Assembly (NCBI RefSeq): GCF_000685215.1
Contig: NZ_ARYJ01000007.1
Span: 153,791-217,790, forward strand
Length of the DNA stretch: 64,000 nucleotides
Reading direction: 5' to 3'
Origin: Hyphomonas jannaschiana VP2
GTDB taxonomy: Bacteria > Pseudomonadota > Alphaproteobacteria > Caulobacterales > Hyphomonadaceae
Shown: positions 1 to 10,320 of the stretch, piece after piece
Position numbering within the stretch: the first letter of the stretch is position 1
How the letters are laid out: every line of letters starts with the position of its first letter
Program-made: the position numbers and the translations under genes
The notes under the pieces: generated by a model
The model's database searches: none
What the model saw: the letters and a program-made list of their open reading frames with translations, nothing else
Told to the model about the DNA's origin: nothing

Positions 1-306
1 CGCGAGGTGCAGTTTGACCCGGTCGCGGGGGGTCAGACAGTTTGCCGAAAGGGGCATGTAAACATTGCAGCTGGCATCGGAGACCTTGCCGCGGAACTGG
101 TCCCAGTGATGGCCTGCCGCGGGGGAGAAGGGCTCAAACAGCGATTTTGCGTGCAAGGCTTCGACCAGCGTCTGTTGTAGCCAGGTCGTACCGCTCCGCC
201 AGAACCCATTGATCAGCAGGGTATTCTTCAGCCGCTGCGCGGCGATGAAATCCACCAGTCCGACAGACGTGAGTTTGAGACGACCAAGACCTCGCACGGT
301 GTTCAA
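1..306 (-). CDS. Sulfotransferase-family protein, 3' end cut by window edge
   Basis: Reading leftward from about 306, the frame gives an N-terminus containing GFWRSGTTWLQQ. This resembles the 5'-phosphosulfate (PAPS-binding) loop of sulfotransferases, which transfer sulfate from PAPS to an acceptor. The loop begins about 35 residues in, as is usual for the family. The reading frame stays open to base 1, so the gene continues outside the window. The start is uncertain: TTG at 306 follows AAAGGCAGG closely, and GTG at 297 is the in-frame alternative. The acceptor substrate cannot be told from this fragment. The family assignment rests on the loop alone. Confidence 0.6.
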   Translation of the reverse strand, partial: MNTVRGLGRLKLTSVGLVDFIAAQRLKNTLLINGFWRSGTTWLQQTLVEALHAKSLFEPFSPAAGHHWDQFRGKVSDASCNVYMPLSANCLTPRDRVKLHLA

Positions 307-521
307 CCTGCCTTTGGAATACCTAAAAAGTATACTCCGAGTGGCAATTCCCGGACCATCCTGAGTGCAGTTAGAGCAAATCTGCAGTATTTACAGCAGA
401 TTCAGAAGCACATTCATACCGGTAAGGGCATCAAGGGGCTCAGGTCAGACGCAGCTGGGACACAATGGTCTCCAGAACTGAAACATATCAGATTAAAGTC
501 TGTGCAACTGTTGGACGAATA

Positions 522-824
522 TCAGAGGCGCGCTTCAATCGTGTGCCAGCCTGAGAAACTTCTGCCGGTACCGCAGGCGCGGCGGAAATAGTATTCGTCG
601 CTACACATTCCGTCGCTTTGCCGGGCATTTTCATAACCGAGGTTCAGGGTCACCTGATAATGCGTGACCTGGCCGTTGGAGATGAAACCACGTGCCGTCA
701 CCACATCGAACCAGTCCGGCTCGCCAAGGCCGTCTCTCGCGACAGAAAGCGCGCGCGAGATCGCATCGTCGACGGAAATATCCGAAGTGCCGGTGATCTG
801 GCGGGTGGTGGAGTCTACAGGCAT
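522..824 (-). CDS. Dodecin-family flavin-binding protein with C-terminal extension
   Basis: Residues 8 to about 66 match the dodecin pattern: ITGTS near the start, an acidic helix (SVDDAISRAL), the PDWFDVV segment with the tryptophan that stacks on flavin, and HYQVTLNLGYE at the last strand. Dodecins are small dodecameric proteins that store or buffer riboflavin and FAD. Typical dodecins end about 70 residues in, right after the HYQVTL strand. This one continues for about 30 residues with two cysteines and no recognised motif. The start is an ATG, but no strong ribosome-binding site is visible. No flavin gene lies nearby, so a role in flavin buffering comes from the family only. Confidence 0.72.
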   Translation of the reverse strand: MPVDSTTRQITGTSDISVDDAISRALSVARDGLGEPDWFDVVTARGFISNGQVTHYQVTLNLGYENARQSDGMCSDEYYFRRACGTGRSFSGWHTIEARL

Positions 825-966
825 GCGAGCGGCTATTCCCGTTCTGGCTCAACAACTCCCTCCACCTGACCTATGCGTCAGCGCCGCAAAAGGTTCCAAT
901 TAACTGTCGCTTGCCCCAAAGCGCCGGGCGTTCCACTATTCCGGGAACTCAATGGGAGGACAGAAG

Positions 967-1374
967 ATGACCATCAAAGGCGGCTGTTATTGCGGTGAGA
1001 TCCGCTACGAAGCGGACGGGGAGCCGGTCATGAAAGGCGAGTGTCATTGCCGGGAATGCCAGTATCTGACGGGCGGGCAGGCAAATGACTTCATGGCCAT
1101 GCCGGCGGCCGGCTTCCGTTTCACAAAAGGAGAGCCGAAAGGCTTCAAGAGAGCGGATCTTGAGGGGGCAGTCACACGTGAATTCTGTCCGGATTGCGGA
1201 ACGCACATCCTGACCCGGTCGCCTGCCTTGCCGGACGCTGTTATTCTGAAGGTCGGCACACTCGACGACACCAGCCTGTTCGGACAGCCGCAGGTGGTGA
1301 TGCAGACGGCCGACGCGCCAAGCTTCCATCACATTCCCGAGGGTGTGCCCGCGTTTGAAAGATGGCCCGGATGA
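967..1374 (+). CDS. GFA-family (CENP-V/GFA domain) zinc-binding protein
   Basis: A 135-residue protein of the glutathione-dependent formaldehyde-activating (GFA) fold. The zinc-ligand pattern is complete: C7-x-C9, C26-x-C28-x-x-C31 (GECHCREC) and C74-x-x-C77 (FCPDCG). The family includes S-hydroxymethylglutathione synthase-like proteins, but most members have no proven substrate, so I assign only the fold. The ATG at 967 is chosen because GGAGGA sits seven bases upstream; an in-frame ATG at 952 lies before that ribosome-binding site. The stop overlaps the start of the next gene, a lipoprotein, so the two are probably co-transcribed. Confidence 0.85.
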   Translation: MTIKGGCYCGEIRYEADGEPVMKGECHCRECQYLTGGQANDFMAMPAAGFRFTKGEPKGFKRADLEGAVTREFCPDCGTHILTRSPALPDAVILKVGTLDDTSLFGQPQVVMQTADAPSFHHIPEGVPAFERWPG

Positions 1375-1793
1375 CGCCTTGGCGGCTGATCTTTATCGGA
1401 GCGGCGGTCAGCATGATCGCCGCCTGTAGCGCACTGCGTGACTATCATGCGGCCAATCCGGACTTTGGTAGCCCGGCACCGCCTTATGAGCGGATTCAGT
1501 TTGCATCGCAGTTTGCGACCCCCGCCGAACGGGCGCGCTGTGAAGCGGCCGGAGGTGTGGTGCAGCAGGCAGGGCGGCTCGGCTGGCAGCTTTGTGTCCA
1601 GAGTTTTCCGGACGCCGGTCAGGCATGCCGGGGCAGCGAAGATTGTCTCGGTGAATGCCGGCTGGCGGAAACCGCCGGTTCGGTTGAAGCCGGAACGGCG
1701 GCCAAGGGCATATGCCAGGCCAGCGACGAACCCTTCGGCTGCTACACCCGTGTCGAAAACGGCAAAGCCACCCAGACGATCTGCGTCGACTAG
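1371..1793 (+). CDS. Putative cysteine-rich lipoprotein, function unknown
   Basis: A protein of about 140 residues with a short basic N-terminus, a hydrophobic stretch and a lipobox ending MIAAC (lipidated cysteine about residue 19), so it is probably exported and lipid-anchored. The mature part has several further cysteines (for example CEAAG, LCVQ, CRGSEDC, CLGEC), suggesting disulfides in the periplasm. I do not recognise a family. The ATG at 1371 forms an ATGA overlap with the upstream GFA gene; an in-frame ATG at 1362 is the alternative. It converges on the dioxygenase-like gene three bases beyond its stop, with no room for a separate terminator. Confidence 0.65.
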   Translation: MTPWRLIFIGAAVSMIAACSALRDYHAANPDFGSPAPPYERIQFASQFATPAERARCEAAGGVVQQAGRLGWQLCVQSFPDAGQACRGSEDCLGECRLAETAGSVEAGTAAKGICQASDEPFGCYTRVENGKATQTICVD

Positions 1794-1796
1794 CGC

Positions 1797-2966
1797 CTAG
1801 ACAGGCAACAGGTGCGCCTCTGCTTCGTCGCGGTGCTTCTTCAGGTATTTCATGAAGGGCGTTCCGCCTGTGCCGACATCCGGGTCGTTGCCCGCGCTGT
1901 GGCTTGCCTGCTTGTTGATATAACTGGCCGCATATTCGAGGTGCCGGGTGCGGAAGCGGGCGAGCTTCGAGACGTTCTCGTTGTACAACATCTTCAGCTC
2001 CGCATTGTCTGATCCTTCGATATACGAGCGCACCTTGCTGGCAGCGCGGATGTCCTCGATCAGGCGGCGATGGGCCGGCGGTCGATAGGCGTGGAGCTCG
2101 TCCAGGAAACTCCGAAGCGGGTCGGCGGCATGGCCGACGCTCAGCAGCGCGTCCATCGCAGGTACGATGGAGGATTGCGAGCCTGTCTGCCCACGGAAGG
2201 CCTGTGGCGCGCCGCCGGTCTCTTCAACGCCTTCATAGATCAGGCCCGGCCCAAGGGCCGGGTTATCCTTCCAGCCATGGATCCACGGTCGCACCCGGTG
2301 GAAATAACAATAAGGATCGCAGCGCTCCGGCATCCGGTCGAAGATCGCATTCACATCGTCCCACACGGCCGACATGACAGACAGACAGCGCGCGGCTTCC
2401 CTGGTATCGCCGGCTTCGGCCGCGGCAATCAGGGACAGCGCTTCATCCAGCATCTCTCCGGCCCGCGCCTCGATGGCGACATGGACGAGGATGAACCAGG
2501 CTTCGTCCATCCCGCCGTCAAAGTGCTGGATCACCCGCACATTGGATAGATCGATGGAGCCGGCGTCATCGATGAGGGCCCAGTTCTCCAGCGTGTAGGA
2601 TGAGTAAGGCAGCAGCGGCGGCTGGCCGAGGCTCTTGCTGAGCTGCCAGATCGGCACGGCAAGGCAGGCGGGCAGGGCACGCGGCGCCTCAGGCTCGCCC
2701 CAGACATAGGTCTGCACCATGAAGGAATAGTGCAGCATGGCGATCCGCTGTTCGGCCTCGCTGGCAGTTGCGCAGAAATCGGTGAGGTCGATCACCGGCA
2801 ACCGTTCCAGCAAGGCCCGCACGCGGCCGGTACAGACGAGTTGAGGGATGGACAGGGCCATGTCCCGGGCCGGTTTCAGGGCAGGGGGCAGTTCCACCTT
2901 CACCGGGTCAAATGACGCAAGAAATCCTCTCTCACGGGACATCCCGTAGTCTGAAAGCCTCAACAT
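1797..2966 (-). CDS. Indoleamine 2,3-dioxygenase-family haem protein
   Basis: A 389-residue protein of the IDO family, haem enzymes that open the indole ring of tryptophan to N-formylkynurenine. The N-terminus has the family opening (DYGMSRERGFL, then DPVKVELPPAL). A glycine/serine segment GQTGSQSS lies at about 259-266, where IDOs carry a haem-pocket loop. RHLEYAASYI near 341-350 supplies the probable proximal haem ligand His342. The ATG at 2966 is chosen because GGGAGGA lies just upstream; the ORF extends six codons further without such a site. No kynureninase or kynurenine formamidase gene is adjacent, so use in tryptophan breakdown is inferred from the family only. Some bacterial IDO-like proteins are poor tryptophan oxidisers. 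Confidence 0.78.
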   Translation of the reverse strand: MLRLSDYGMSRERGFLASFDPVKVELPPALKPARDMALSIPQLVCTGRVRALLERLPVIDLTDFCATASEAEQRIAMLHYSFMVQTYVWGEPEAPRALPACLAVPIWQLSKSLGQPPLLPYSSYTLENWALIDDAGSIDLSNVRVIQHFDGGMDEAWFILVHVAIEARAGEMLDEALSLIAAAEAGDTREAARCLSVMSAVWDDVNAIFDRMPERCDPYCYFHRVRPWIHGWKDNPALGPGLIYEGVEETGGAPQAFRGQTGSQSSIVPAMDALLSVGHAADPLRSFLDELHAYRPPAHRRLIEDIRAASKVRSYIEGSDNAELKMLYNENVSKLARFRTRHLEYAASYINKQASHSAGNDPDVGTGGTPFMKYLKKHRDEAEAHLLPV

Positions 2967-3004
2967 GCGCTCCTCCCAGAGCAATTATTTTCATTTGTAA
3001 CTAA

Positions 3005-4585
<1,581 letters not shown>

Positions 4586-4894
4586 GTGCAAACATTGAAA
4601 GATCCCCTCCGTGTAAAGTACTGGAGTGGAATCTCAGTCGGTTTGTTTTTTGCGCTGATTATTGGTCCGTTCTTCGCACTCTGGCTGCGGGCGTTGTGGC
4701 CAGTTTTCGTTGGATTGTCTGTCCACATCTGCGCAGGTATTTGGGCGCATTCATTGAGGTGCCGAAAATGTGGCGTCCTCTGGTGGGTACATGGGCCGGA
4801 TGATCCAGATTGGGGGCAAAGAGACATTTCCCAGCTATGGGCTCTTAAATTCCCAAGAGTGAAATGCGCCCATTGCGGCGAACTGCGAACGTAA
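4586..4894 (+). CDS. Small membrane protein with CxxC zinc-ribbon-like tail
   Basis: A 102-residue ORF beginning with GTG immediately after the guaB stop codon. Residues about 13-50 are strongly hydrophobic and could form one or two membrane segments. The C-terminal half has two CxxC pairs, CRKC and CAHC, about 35 residues apart, with a tryptophan-rich middle, as in a minimal zinc ribbon. I do not recognise a family. The DNA is visibly richer in A and T than the guaB gene beside it, which may mean recent acquisition or weak codon selection. No good ribosome-binding site is seen, so translation may depend on ribosomes ending guaB. It could be a non-coding remnant, but the paired CxxC motifs argue for a real protein. 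Confidence 0.5.
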   Translation: MQTLKDPLRVKYWSGISVGLFFALIIGPFFALWLRALWPVFVGLSVHICAGIWAHSLRCRKCGVLWWVHGPDDPDWGQRDISQLWALKFPRVKCAHCGELRT

Positions 4895-4945
4895 GCTATC
4901 CCCAACCCAATCCAACCGGATAAGCCCGCGCGCTAATCTCCGCGC

Positions 4946-5539
4946 ATGAGCACAGATTACATCACCTTCGCCCTGCAGCAGGTTCGTGTGAGCCTGGCAG
5001 AGGCCACATATGATGCCGGGCTGACCCGGTCTTCAGACACCGTTCCGCAGTCCGCTGCGCGGTGGTGGAAGGCACGGGTGAAAGCATTGGTGATTATCCT
5101 CCGCCGGCTGATCATGCTGATGGCGCTCAGCCTGACGCTGGATCCACCGAAGCCGCATACCGCGAAGGCTACTCCAACGGAGGAGGACCCTGTGCTCACC
5201 AAGGCCCAGATCCCTTACAGTCTCGCGCTCAGCGGCCAGACACTGGTCTATACGCTGGAAGGGCCGCACACTTCTGAAGGGGCGCCGGGTGTTTCAGGAC
5301 CCGTGCCTGTTGCCACTCTCATGCGCCGCTTCGAAGCGCTGGCGCGCATCCTGCGTGATCCGGAAAAGTACGCCGTCCGTGTTGCCCGTGTGATGGAGCG
5401 ACAGCGCCGGGCAGGGGCGCCGCGTCCGTTCTGCCCGCCAATGAAGACCCATCGGCTGAAACCGGAACTCGGCGCCGTCGCAGCGGGCCTTCCCATGCTC
5501 CTCGCCGAGGCCTTCGGCCGGTGGAATGACAGCAGCTGA
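4946..5539 (+). CDS. Hypothetical protein
   Basis: A 197-residue protein with no family I recognise. Residues 1-35 are polar. A basic and hydrophobic stretch (KALVIILRRLIMLMALSL) at about 47-64 could be a single membrane-associated helix. The rest is mixed and rich in Pro, Arg and Ala, with a helical arginine-rich part (LMRRFEALARILRDPEKY) at about 125-142. It stands alone between the small membrane protein and a convergent acetyltransferase gene. Coding is supported by uninterrupted length and an ATG start; there is no clear ribosome-binding site and no functional hint from neighbours. Confidence 0.6.
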   Translation: MSTDYITFALQQVRVSLAEATYDAGLTRSSDTVPQSAARWWKARVKALVIILRRLIMLMALSLTLDPPKPHTAKATPTEEDPVLTKAQIPYSLALSGQTLVYTLEGPHTSEGAPGVSGPVPVATLMRRFEALARILRDPEKYAVRVARVMERQRRAGAPRPFCPPMKTHRLKPELGAVAAGLPMLLAEAFGRWNDSS

Positions 5540-5590
5540 TCCCACACCTTATCCAACATTTTTTGCCGGACGGGCCGAGGCCCGCGCCGG

Positions 5591-6208
5591 TCAGACGTGC
5601 TGGGCGTCACGCGGCTCCCGCCACATCGCCTCCATGGGCGGGGCGCCGGGCCCGACCTCGAACAGCTTCATCCGCTCAAATCCGTGACTCTGATAGAAGC
5701 CGGTATTCATCGGGTTCGAATTTTCGAGATAGAGGGGCAGGCGGGCCTTGTCGGCGGCGGCCTTCATCGGCGCCATCATCAGCTTGCCGAGGCCCTTGCC
5801 GCGGGCCGTTTGGCGCGTGCCAATCGTGAAGAGGTAGAGGTGCGGGTCTTTCGGGTGGTGTTCGTCCATCACCTTGCCAGCCTTGAGGGCCCGGAAGATG
5901 GAGCCTTGCGATCCCCTGAACAGCAGGGTCGGCAAAAGGCGCAGCGTCGGGACCAGCCCGAGCTCTTTCCGGTTCTGCGACTCGATCCACATCGTCGCCC
6001 CGCCATCGCCCGCCAGATGGCAGATGCCGTGTTTCAGGTAGATCGACTGCGCCAGAAGGGAGAAAGTCGGTCTCAGCGCGTGCGTGCGGCCAAAGATCCA
6101 GAGGTTCACCGGGTCCGTCTCGAAGGCTTCGCCGGTAATGTCCCCGACCTGCCGCCAGTCCGCCCCACTGGCCTGTCTTAGCCCCTCCGGCAGCTCTATC
6201 TCCAGCAT
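5591..6208 (-). CDS. GNAT-family N-acetyltransferase
   Basis: A 205-residue cytosolic protein with a GCN5-related acetyltransferase domain in its C-terminal half. The segment LFTIGTRQTARGKGLGKLM at about 126-144 fits motif A, with the Q/RxxGxG/A acetyl-CoA pyrophosphate loop (ARGKGLG). PLYLENSNPMNTGFYQSHGF at about 159-178 fits motif B, including the FYxxxGF signature. Such enzymes move an acetyl group from acetyl-CoA to an amine; the acceptor cannot be predicted. The ATG at 6208 is preceded by GGCGGAAG. It is divergent from the rRNA methyltransferase gene and forms no operon. Confidence 0.85.
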   Translation of the reverse strand: MLEIELPEGLRQASGADWRQVGDITGEAFETDPVNLWIFGRTHALRPTFSLLAQSIYLKHGICHLAGDGGATMWIESQNRKELGLVPTLRLLPTLLFRGSQGSIFRALKAGKVMDEHHPKDPHLYLFTIGTRQTARGKGLGKLMMAPMKAAADKARLPLYLENSNPMNTGFYQSHGFERMKLFEVGPGAPPMEAMWREPRDAQHV

Positions 6209-6281
6209 CTTCCGCCCTTTCCGGTTTCATTATGTTTTTTGAGACGCTAACACAGCCCTCCCCAAAAGGAGCACCAAAATC

Positions 6282-7586
6282 ATGCGCAACGGCGGACGTA
6301 TCGCGGCAGCCATCGACGTACTTTCAGACGTCCTGACCCGTCATCAGCCGGTCAAATCGGCGGCCCGCGACTGGGGCAAACGCGCCCGCTATGCCGGCGC
6401 CAAGGACCGCGCCTGGGTCTCCGGGCTCGTTCTGGACGCGCTGCGCAAGCGAAACTCCATCGCCCACGCGATGGGGGACGACAGCCCCCGCGGCCTGATC
6501 CTCGGCGCGCTGGCCCATGCCTGGGGCTGGAACATCCGCGAGATTGACGCAGCGATGGACGAGGAACATGCGCCCTCCAAGCTGACCCTGCAGGAGCGCG
6601 AACGCCTTGTCATGGCGCCAGACCCGACCGCCCCGCCGCACGTTCAGGGCGACTATCCTGAATGGCTGGCACCGCACCTCGCGCGCGTCTTCGGAGAAGA
6701 AGCGGCTGTTGAAGCGCAGGCGATGGCCGTCCGCGCCGATGTCGACTTGCGGGTCAACACGCTGAAAGTGGACGCCGAAAAGGCCGCTGCGCCGCTGAAG
6801 AGCGCAAAGGCCGAGCCCTCGAAGCTGCTTCACAATGCCTATCACATTCCCGCCCGCGATCCGTCGCAGCGCGAGGCGAGCCTCGAAAGCATCCCGGCCT
6901 ATTCCAAGGGCTGGGTCGAAGTGCAGGACGCCGGCTCCCAGATCGCGGCGGCGGCGGCCAACGCCCAGCCCGGTGAGCAGGTGCTGGACTATTGCGCCGG
7001 CGGTGGCGGCAAGACGCTCGCGCTGGCGGCCCAGATGCAGGGGAAGGGGCAGATCTTCGCCTATGACATCGACGGGCGCCGCCTCTCGGCGCTGATCCCG
7101 CGCCTGAAACGCTCCGGCGCGCACAATGTCCAGCTCGTCCATCCGTCGGAACCGACCCAGCTTGAAGACCTGACGGGCCAGATGGACCTCGTCTTCGTTG
7201 ACGCGCCGTGCACCGGGACGGGGACGTGGCGCCGCCGTCCGGACGCCAAATGGCGTCTGAAACCGGGCCAGCTGGCCAAGCGCCAGCAGGAGCAGACTGA
7301 CATCCTCGCCATGGCGTCGACCTTTGTGAAGCCGGGCGGGCGTCTGGTCTACGCAACCTGCAGCTTCCTGATGGAAGAGGATGAAGACCGTGTTTCGGAA
7401 TTCCTCGCCGCCCATCCGGAGTTCACCGAGGAAGACGCGGCAGAAGCGGCAATCGCCTCCGGCCTGTTGACCGATGACGGCGCTGCCATGGTGCGGAATT
7501 ACCGCGGGCCTTCTGGCAGTGTCCGCCTCACACCGCGCCGGGCGGAAACGGACGGCTTCTTCTTTGCGGTGCTCAGGAAGGCCTAG
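6282..7586 (+). CDS. RsmB/NOP-family RNA (cytosine-5) methyltransferase
   Basis: A 434-residue SAM-dependent m5C RNA methyltransferase of the RsmB/NOL1/NOP2 family. After a helical N-terminal region come the family landmarks: DYCAGGGGKTLALAA for SAM binding, DAPCTGTGTWRRRPD with one catalytic cysteine, and YATCSFL with the second. The C-terminal part is the usual Rossmann end. In E. coli, RsmB modifies C967 of 16S rRNA; the exact target here is inferred only from family. The ATG at 6282 follows AAAAGGAG. Its 3' end overlaps by four bases the convergent TPR/hydroxylase gene. Confidence 0.85.
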   Translation: MRNGGRIAAAIDVLSDVLTRHQPVKSAARDWGKRARYAGAKDRAWVSGLVLDALRKRNSIAHAMGDDSPRGLILGALAHAWGWNIREIDAAMDEEHAPSKLTLQERERLVMAPDPTAPPHVQGDYPEWLAPHLARVFGEEAAVEAQAMAVRADVDLRVNTLKVDAEKAAAPLKSAKAEPSKLLHNAYHIPARDPSQREASLESIPAYSKGWVEVQDAGSQIAAAAANAQPGEQVLDYCAGGGGKTLALAAQMQGKGQIFAYDIDGRRLSALIPRLKRSGAHNVQLVHPSEPTQLEDLTGQMDLVFVDAPCTGTGTWRRRPDAKWRLKPGQLAKRQQEQTDILAMASTFVKPGGRLVYATCSFLMEEDEDRVSEFLAAHPEFTEEDAAEAAIASGLLTDDGAAMVRNYRGPSGSVRLTPRRAETDGFFFAVLRKA

Positions 7587-8647
7587 TTTCCGCTGACGAT
7601 TTTCTCGCCGGAATAGGTGGAGATAGCGCCGAGGAATTTGGTCACTTCCTCGCGTTCTTCGAGGGTCAGTTCCGGGCGCCAGATGTCGAACAGGAGAACG
7701 ACGCGGGTCTCGCTCGCCTCATTCTTCGCTTCATGTTCGACGCTGTCGTCGAAGATACAGACTTTTCCTTCCTGCCATTGGCGAGTCTCACTGCCGACCC
7801 GCAGCCAGGCAGGCCCCGGTACCAGAACCGGAAGATGGCAGATCAGGCGCGTATTGATCAGCCCGTGATGCGGCGGAATATGCGCGCCGGGTTTGAGAAG
7901 CGAAAACAGGACTGACGGTGCCTGACCGGGAAGGCGGTCCAGCGGAATGTTCTCAAACGCGGCCGCCGTGACCGGACAGCGCGCGCAGTTCTCCTCAACC
8001 CGCTCACCGTCTTTCCAGAGGTAAAAGGCGCTCCAGTCGTCATTGCCGACCAGTTTGTGGCTTTTCACATTCGGCTGGCTATCGGCCCGCTCCAGATAGG
8101 GCCGGAAAGCCTGATGATCAGACAGAACGCCCATGAGTTCGTTTTTAATCTCCGGCGTCTTTGCCTCAAGGCCCGGCACCCAGTCGAAGTCCACCGTGTC
8201 GTAGAACTGGATCTGCGGCAGGCCGGGAAAATAATACTTGGTCGGTTGCTGGAGATAGATGCCGGACTTCCCCAAAAGGATGTCCACAGACTGGTCGAAG
8301 CGTTTTGTCCGCTGTGCTTTCGGAAGTTCGCCTTCGATGAAGGCCTCATAACCCTGCGCATACTCGCCGAGACGGGCCTGTGCCCTTTGAACGCCTTGCT
8401 GAAATCCCGGCGCGACCTGACCGCCGGATAGCTGAATGGCCTGAAGCGCGCCCGAATAGGCCCGGCTTGCGTCCTGCGTCCGTCCGGCAGCGTGCTGCAC
8501 ATCGCCCAGCAAGAGCAGCGTCCCAATGTCTTTCGGCGTCTCGTTCAGCACGGACAGCAGAAGCGTCGCGGCGTCGTCAAACCGGCCAGCGCGCGCATGT
8601 TCGAAAGCGGCTTGTTTGCGGGTTTCCAAGGGAAGCGTGCTTGTCAT
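7583..8647 (-). CDS. TPR-containing aspartyl/asparaginyl beta-hydroxylase-family protein
   Basis: A 354-residue protein. The first 120 residues contain TPR-like helices (for example RFDDAATLLLSVLNETP and GTLLLLGDVQHAAGRTQDA). The C-terminal 180 residues match the aspartyl/asparaginyl beta-hydroxylase fold of Fe(II)/2-oxoglutarate oxygenases: HIPPHHGLINTRLICHLPV, then WLRVG, then the second iron-ligand region DDSVEHEAKNE, ending with an arginine segment (ETRVVLLFDIWRPEL). The family hydroxylates Asp or Asn side chains in proteins. The usual pattern of an acidic residue near the first His looks replaced by HHG here, as in several bacterial members. It is convergent with the rRNA methyltransferase gene and divergent from guaA; its substrate is unknown. 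Confidence 0.82.
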   Translation of the reverse strand: MTSTLPLETRKQAAFEHARAGRFDDAATLLLSVLNETPKDIGTLLLLGDVQHAAGRTQDASRAYSGALQAIQLSGGQVAPGFQQGVQRAQARLGEYAQGYEAFIEGELPKAQRTKRFDQSVDILLGKSGIYLQQPTKYYFPGLPQIQFYDTVDFDWVPGLEAKTPEIKNELMGVLSDHQAFRPYLERADSQPNVKSHKLVGNDDWSAFYLWKDGERVEENCARCPVTAAAFENIPLDRLPGQAPSVLFSLLKPGAHIPPHHGLINTRLICHLPVLVPGPAWLRVGSETRQWQEGKVCIFDDSVEHEAKNEASETRVVLLFDIWRPELTLEEREEVTKFLGAISTYSGEKIVSGN

Positions 8648-8747
8648 GATGGCAGCAAATGCCGGTCCGCCAGCAGGGTCAAGCGCCTGCGGCGCCGCAG
8701 CCGCATCTTGATATGGACGAATCCCTCATCCTCGGCTAAGCGGCGCC

Positions 8748-10310
8748 ATGACTGACCAGAGACACGAACGCGCCCTTATCGTCGACTTTGGAAGCCAGGT
8801 GACTCAGCTGATCGCCCGGCGTCTTCGCGAGAGCGGCGTCTATTGCGAAATCCATCCCTTCAACAAGGTCGATGCCGCCTTTCTGGCAGACTATAGCCCG
8901 CAAGCGATTATCCTCTCCGGCGGGCCGTCCAGCGTCACCTGGGACAACAGCCCCCGCGCAGACGATGCCGTTTTCACCCTTGGTGTTCCGGTCCTCGGCA
9001 TCTGTTATGGCCAGCAGGTCATGATGGAACAGCTGGGCGGCAAAGTCGAAAGCGGCACCAGCCGCGAATTCGGCCGGGCTTTCATCGAGAAAGTCGTCGA
9101 TGACCCGATCCTCGAAGGTCTGTTCCACGCCGGTGATCATGAGCAGGTCTGGATGAGCCATGGCGACCACGTCGCCGAAATGGCATCCGGTTTCGGTGTC
9201 ATCGCAAAATCCCCCGGCGCGCCCTACGCCATCATCGCGGATCCTGAGCGCCATTTCTACGGAACCCAGTTCCATCCGGAAGTCGTGCACACCACGCACG
9301 GCCGCCAATTGCTCCGCAATTTCACGCACGGGGTCGCCGGATTGAAGGGCGACTGGACAATGGCGGCGTATCGCGCCGAAGCCATCCAGAAAATCCGCGA
9401 ACAAGTCGGAGACGGTCGCGTGATCTGCGGACTCTCCGGCGGCGTTGATTCCTCCGTCGCGGCGGTTCTGATCCACGAAGCCATCGGCGACCAGCTGACT
9501 TGCGTTTATGTCGACCACGGCCTGATGCGAGCAGGGGAAAGCGACCAGGTCGTGAACCTGTTCCGCGAACACTACAATATTCCGCTCGTCCATGTGGACG
9601 CTTCGGAGCTCTTCCTTGGCAAGCTCGAAGGCGTCACCGATCCGGAACGCAAACGGAAGATCATCGGTGGCCTCTTCATCGATGTGTTCGAAGACGAGGC
9701 AAAGAAGATTGGCGGTGCGGATTTCCTGGCGCAGGGCACGCTCTATCCCGACGTGATCGAAAGCGTCTCCGCCCTTGGCGGGCCCAGTGTGACGATCAAG
9801 AGCCACCATAATGTCGGCGGCCTGCCTGAGCGTATGAACATGAAACTGGTCGAGCCGCTTCGTGAGCTATTCAAGGATGAAGTGCGGGCGCTTGGCCGCG
9901 AACTTGCCCTGACCGACGCTTTCGTCGACCGCCACCCATTCCCGGGGCCTGGCCTTGCCATCCGTATCCCGGGTGAAATTACACGCGAGAAGGCCGACAC
10001 GCTCCGCAAGGCCGATGCGATCTATATCGAGGAGATCCGGAAGGCCGGGCTCTACAATGAAATCTGGCAGGCCTTCAGCGTCCTGCTGCCGGTGAACACG
10101 GTTGGCGTCATGGGTGACGAGCGGACCTACGAAGCCGTCCTCGCGCTGCGGGCTGTCACGTCAACAGATGGTATGACAGCGGATTATTATCCATTCGAGC
10201 ACGATTTTCTTGGCCGCGTCGCCACGCGGATCATCAATGAGGTCAAAGGCGTCAATCGCGTTGTCTACGACGTGACATCCAAGCCGCCCGGTACGATCGA
10301 GTGGGAATAG
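8748..10310 (+). CDS. guaA: GMP synthase (glutamine-hydrolysing)
   Basis: Converts XMP to GMP using ATP and glutamine, finishing the branch begun by guaB. The 520 residues are the normal single-chain length. The class I amidotransferase domain (about 1-200) has the nucleophile in VLGICYGQQ (Cys86) and a His-x-Glu in TQFHPEV. The ATP-pyrophosphatase domain has the P-loop [10 protein letters not shown] near 227-236. The C-terminal dimerisation part ends with the family tail KPPGTIEWE. The ATG at 8748 gives the standard N-terminus. rpiB follows 10 bases downstream, so the two may be co-transcribed. Confidence 0.97.
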   Translation: MTDQRHERALIVDFGSQVTQLIARRLRESGVYCEIHPFNKVDAAFLADYSPQAIILSGGPSSVTWDNSPRADDAVFTLGVPVLGICYGQQVMMEQLGGKVESGTSREFGRAFIEKVVDDPILEGLFHAGDHEQVWMSHGDHVAEMASGFGVIAKSPGAPYAIIADPERHFYGTQFHPEVVHTTHGRQLLRNFTHGVAGLKGDWTMAAYRAEAIQKIREQVGDGRVICGLSGGVDSSVAAVLIHEAIGDQLTCVYVDHGLMRAGESDQVVNLFREHYNIPLVHVDASELFLGKLEGVTDPERKRKIIGGLFIDVFEDEAKKIGGADFLAQGTLYPDVIESVSALGGPSVTIKSHHNVGGLPERMNMKLVEPLRELFKDEVRALGRELALTDAFVDRHPFPGPGLAIRIPGEITREKADTLRKADAIYIEEIRKAGLYNEIWQAFSVLLPVNTVGVMGDERTYEAVLALRAVTSTDGMTADYYPFEHDFLGRVATRIINEVKGVNRVVYDVTSKPPGTIEWE

Positions 10311-10320
10311 GGTAGGCGCG

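Noticed and set aside
8687..8700. The palindrome CTGCGGCGCCGCAG between the hydroxylase gene and guaA
   Set aside because: It is short and made of GC-rich codon-like words, with no T run, and nothing ties it to a known operator.
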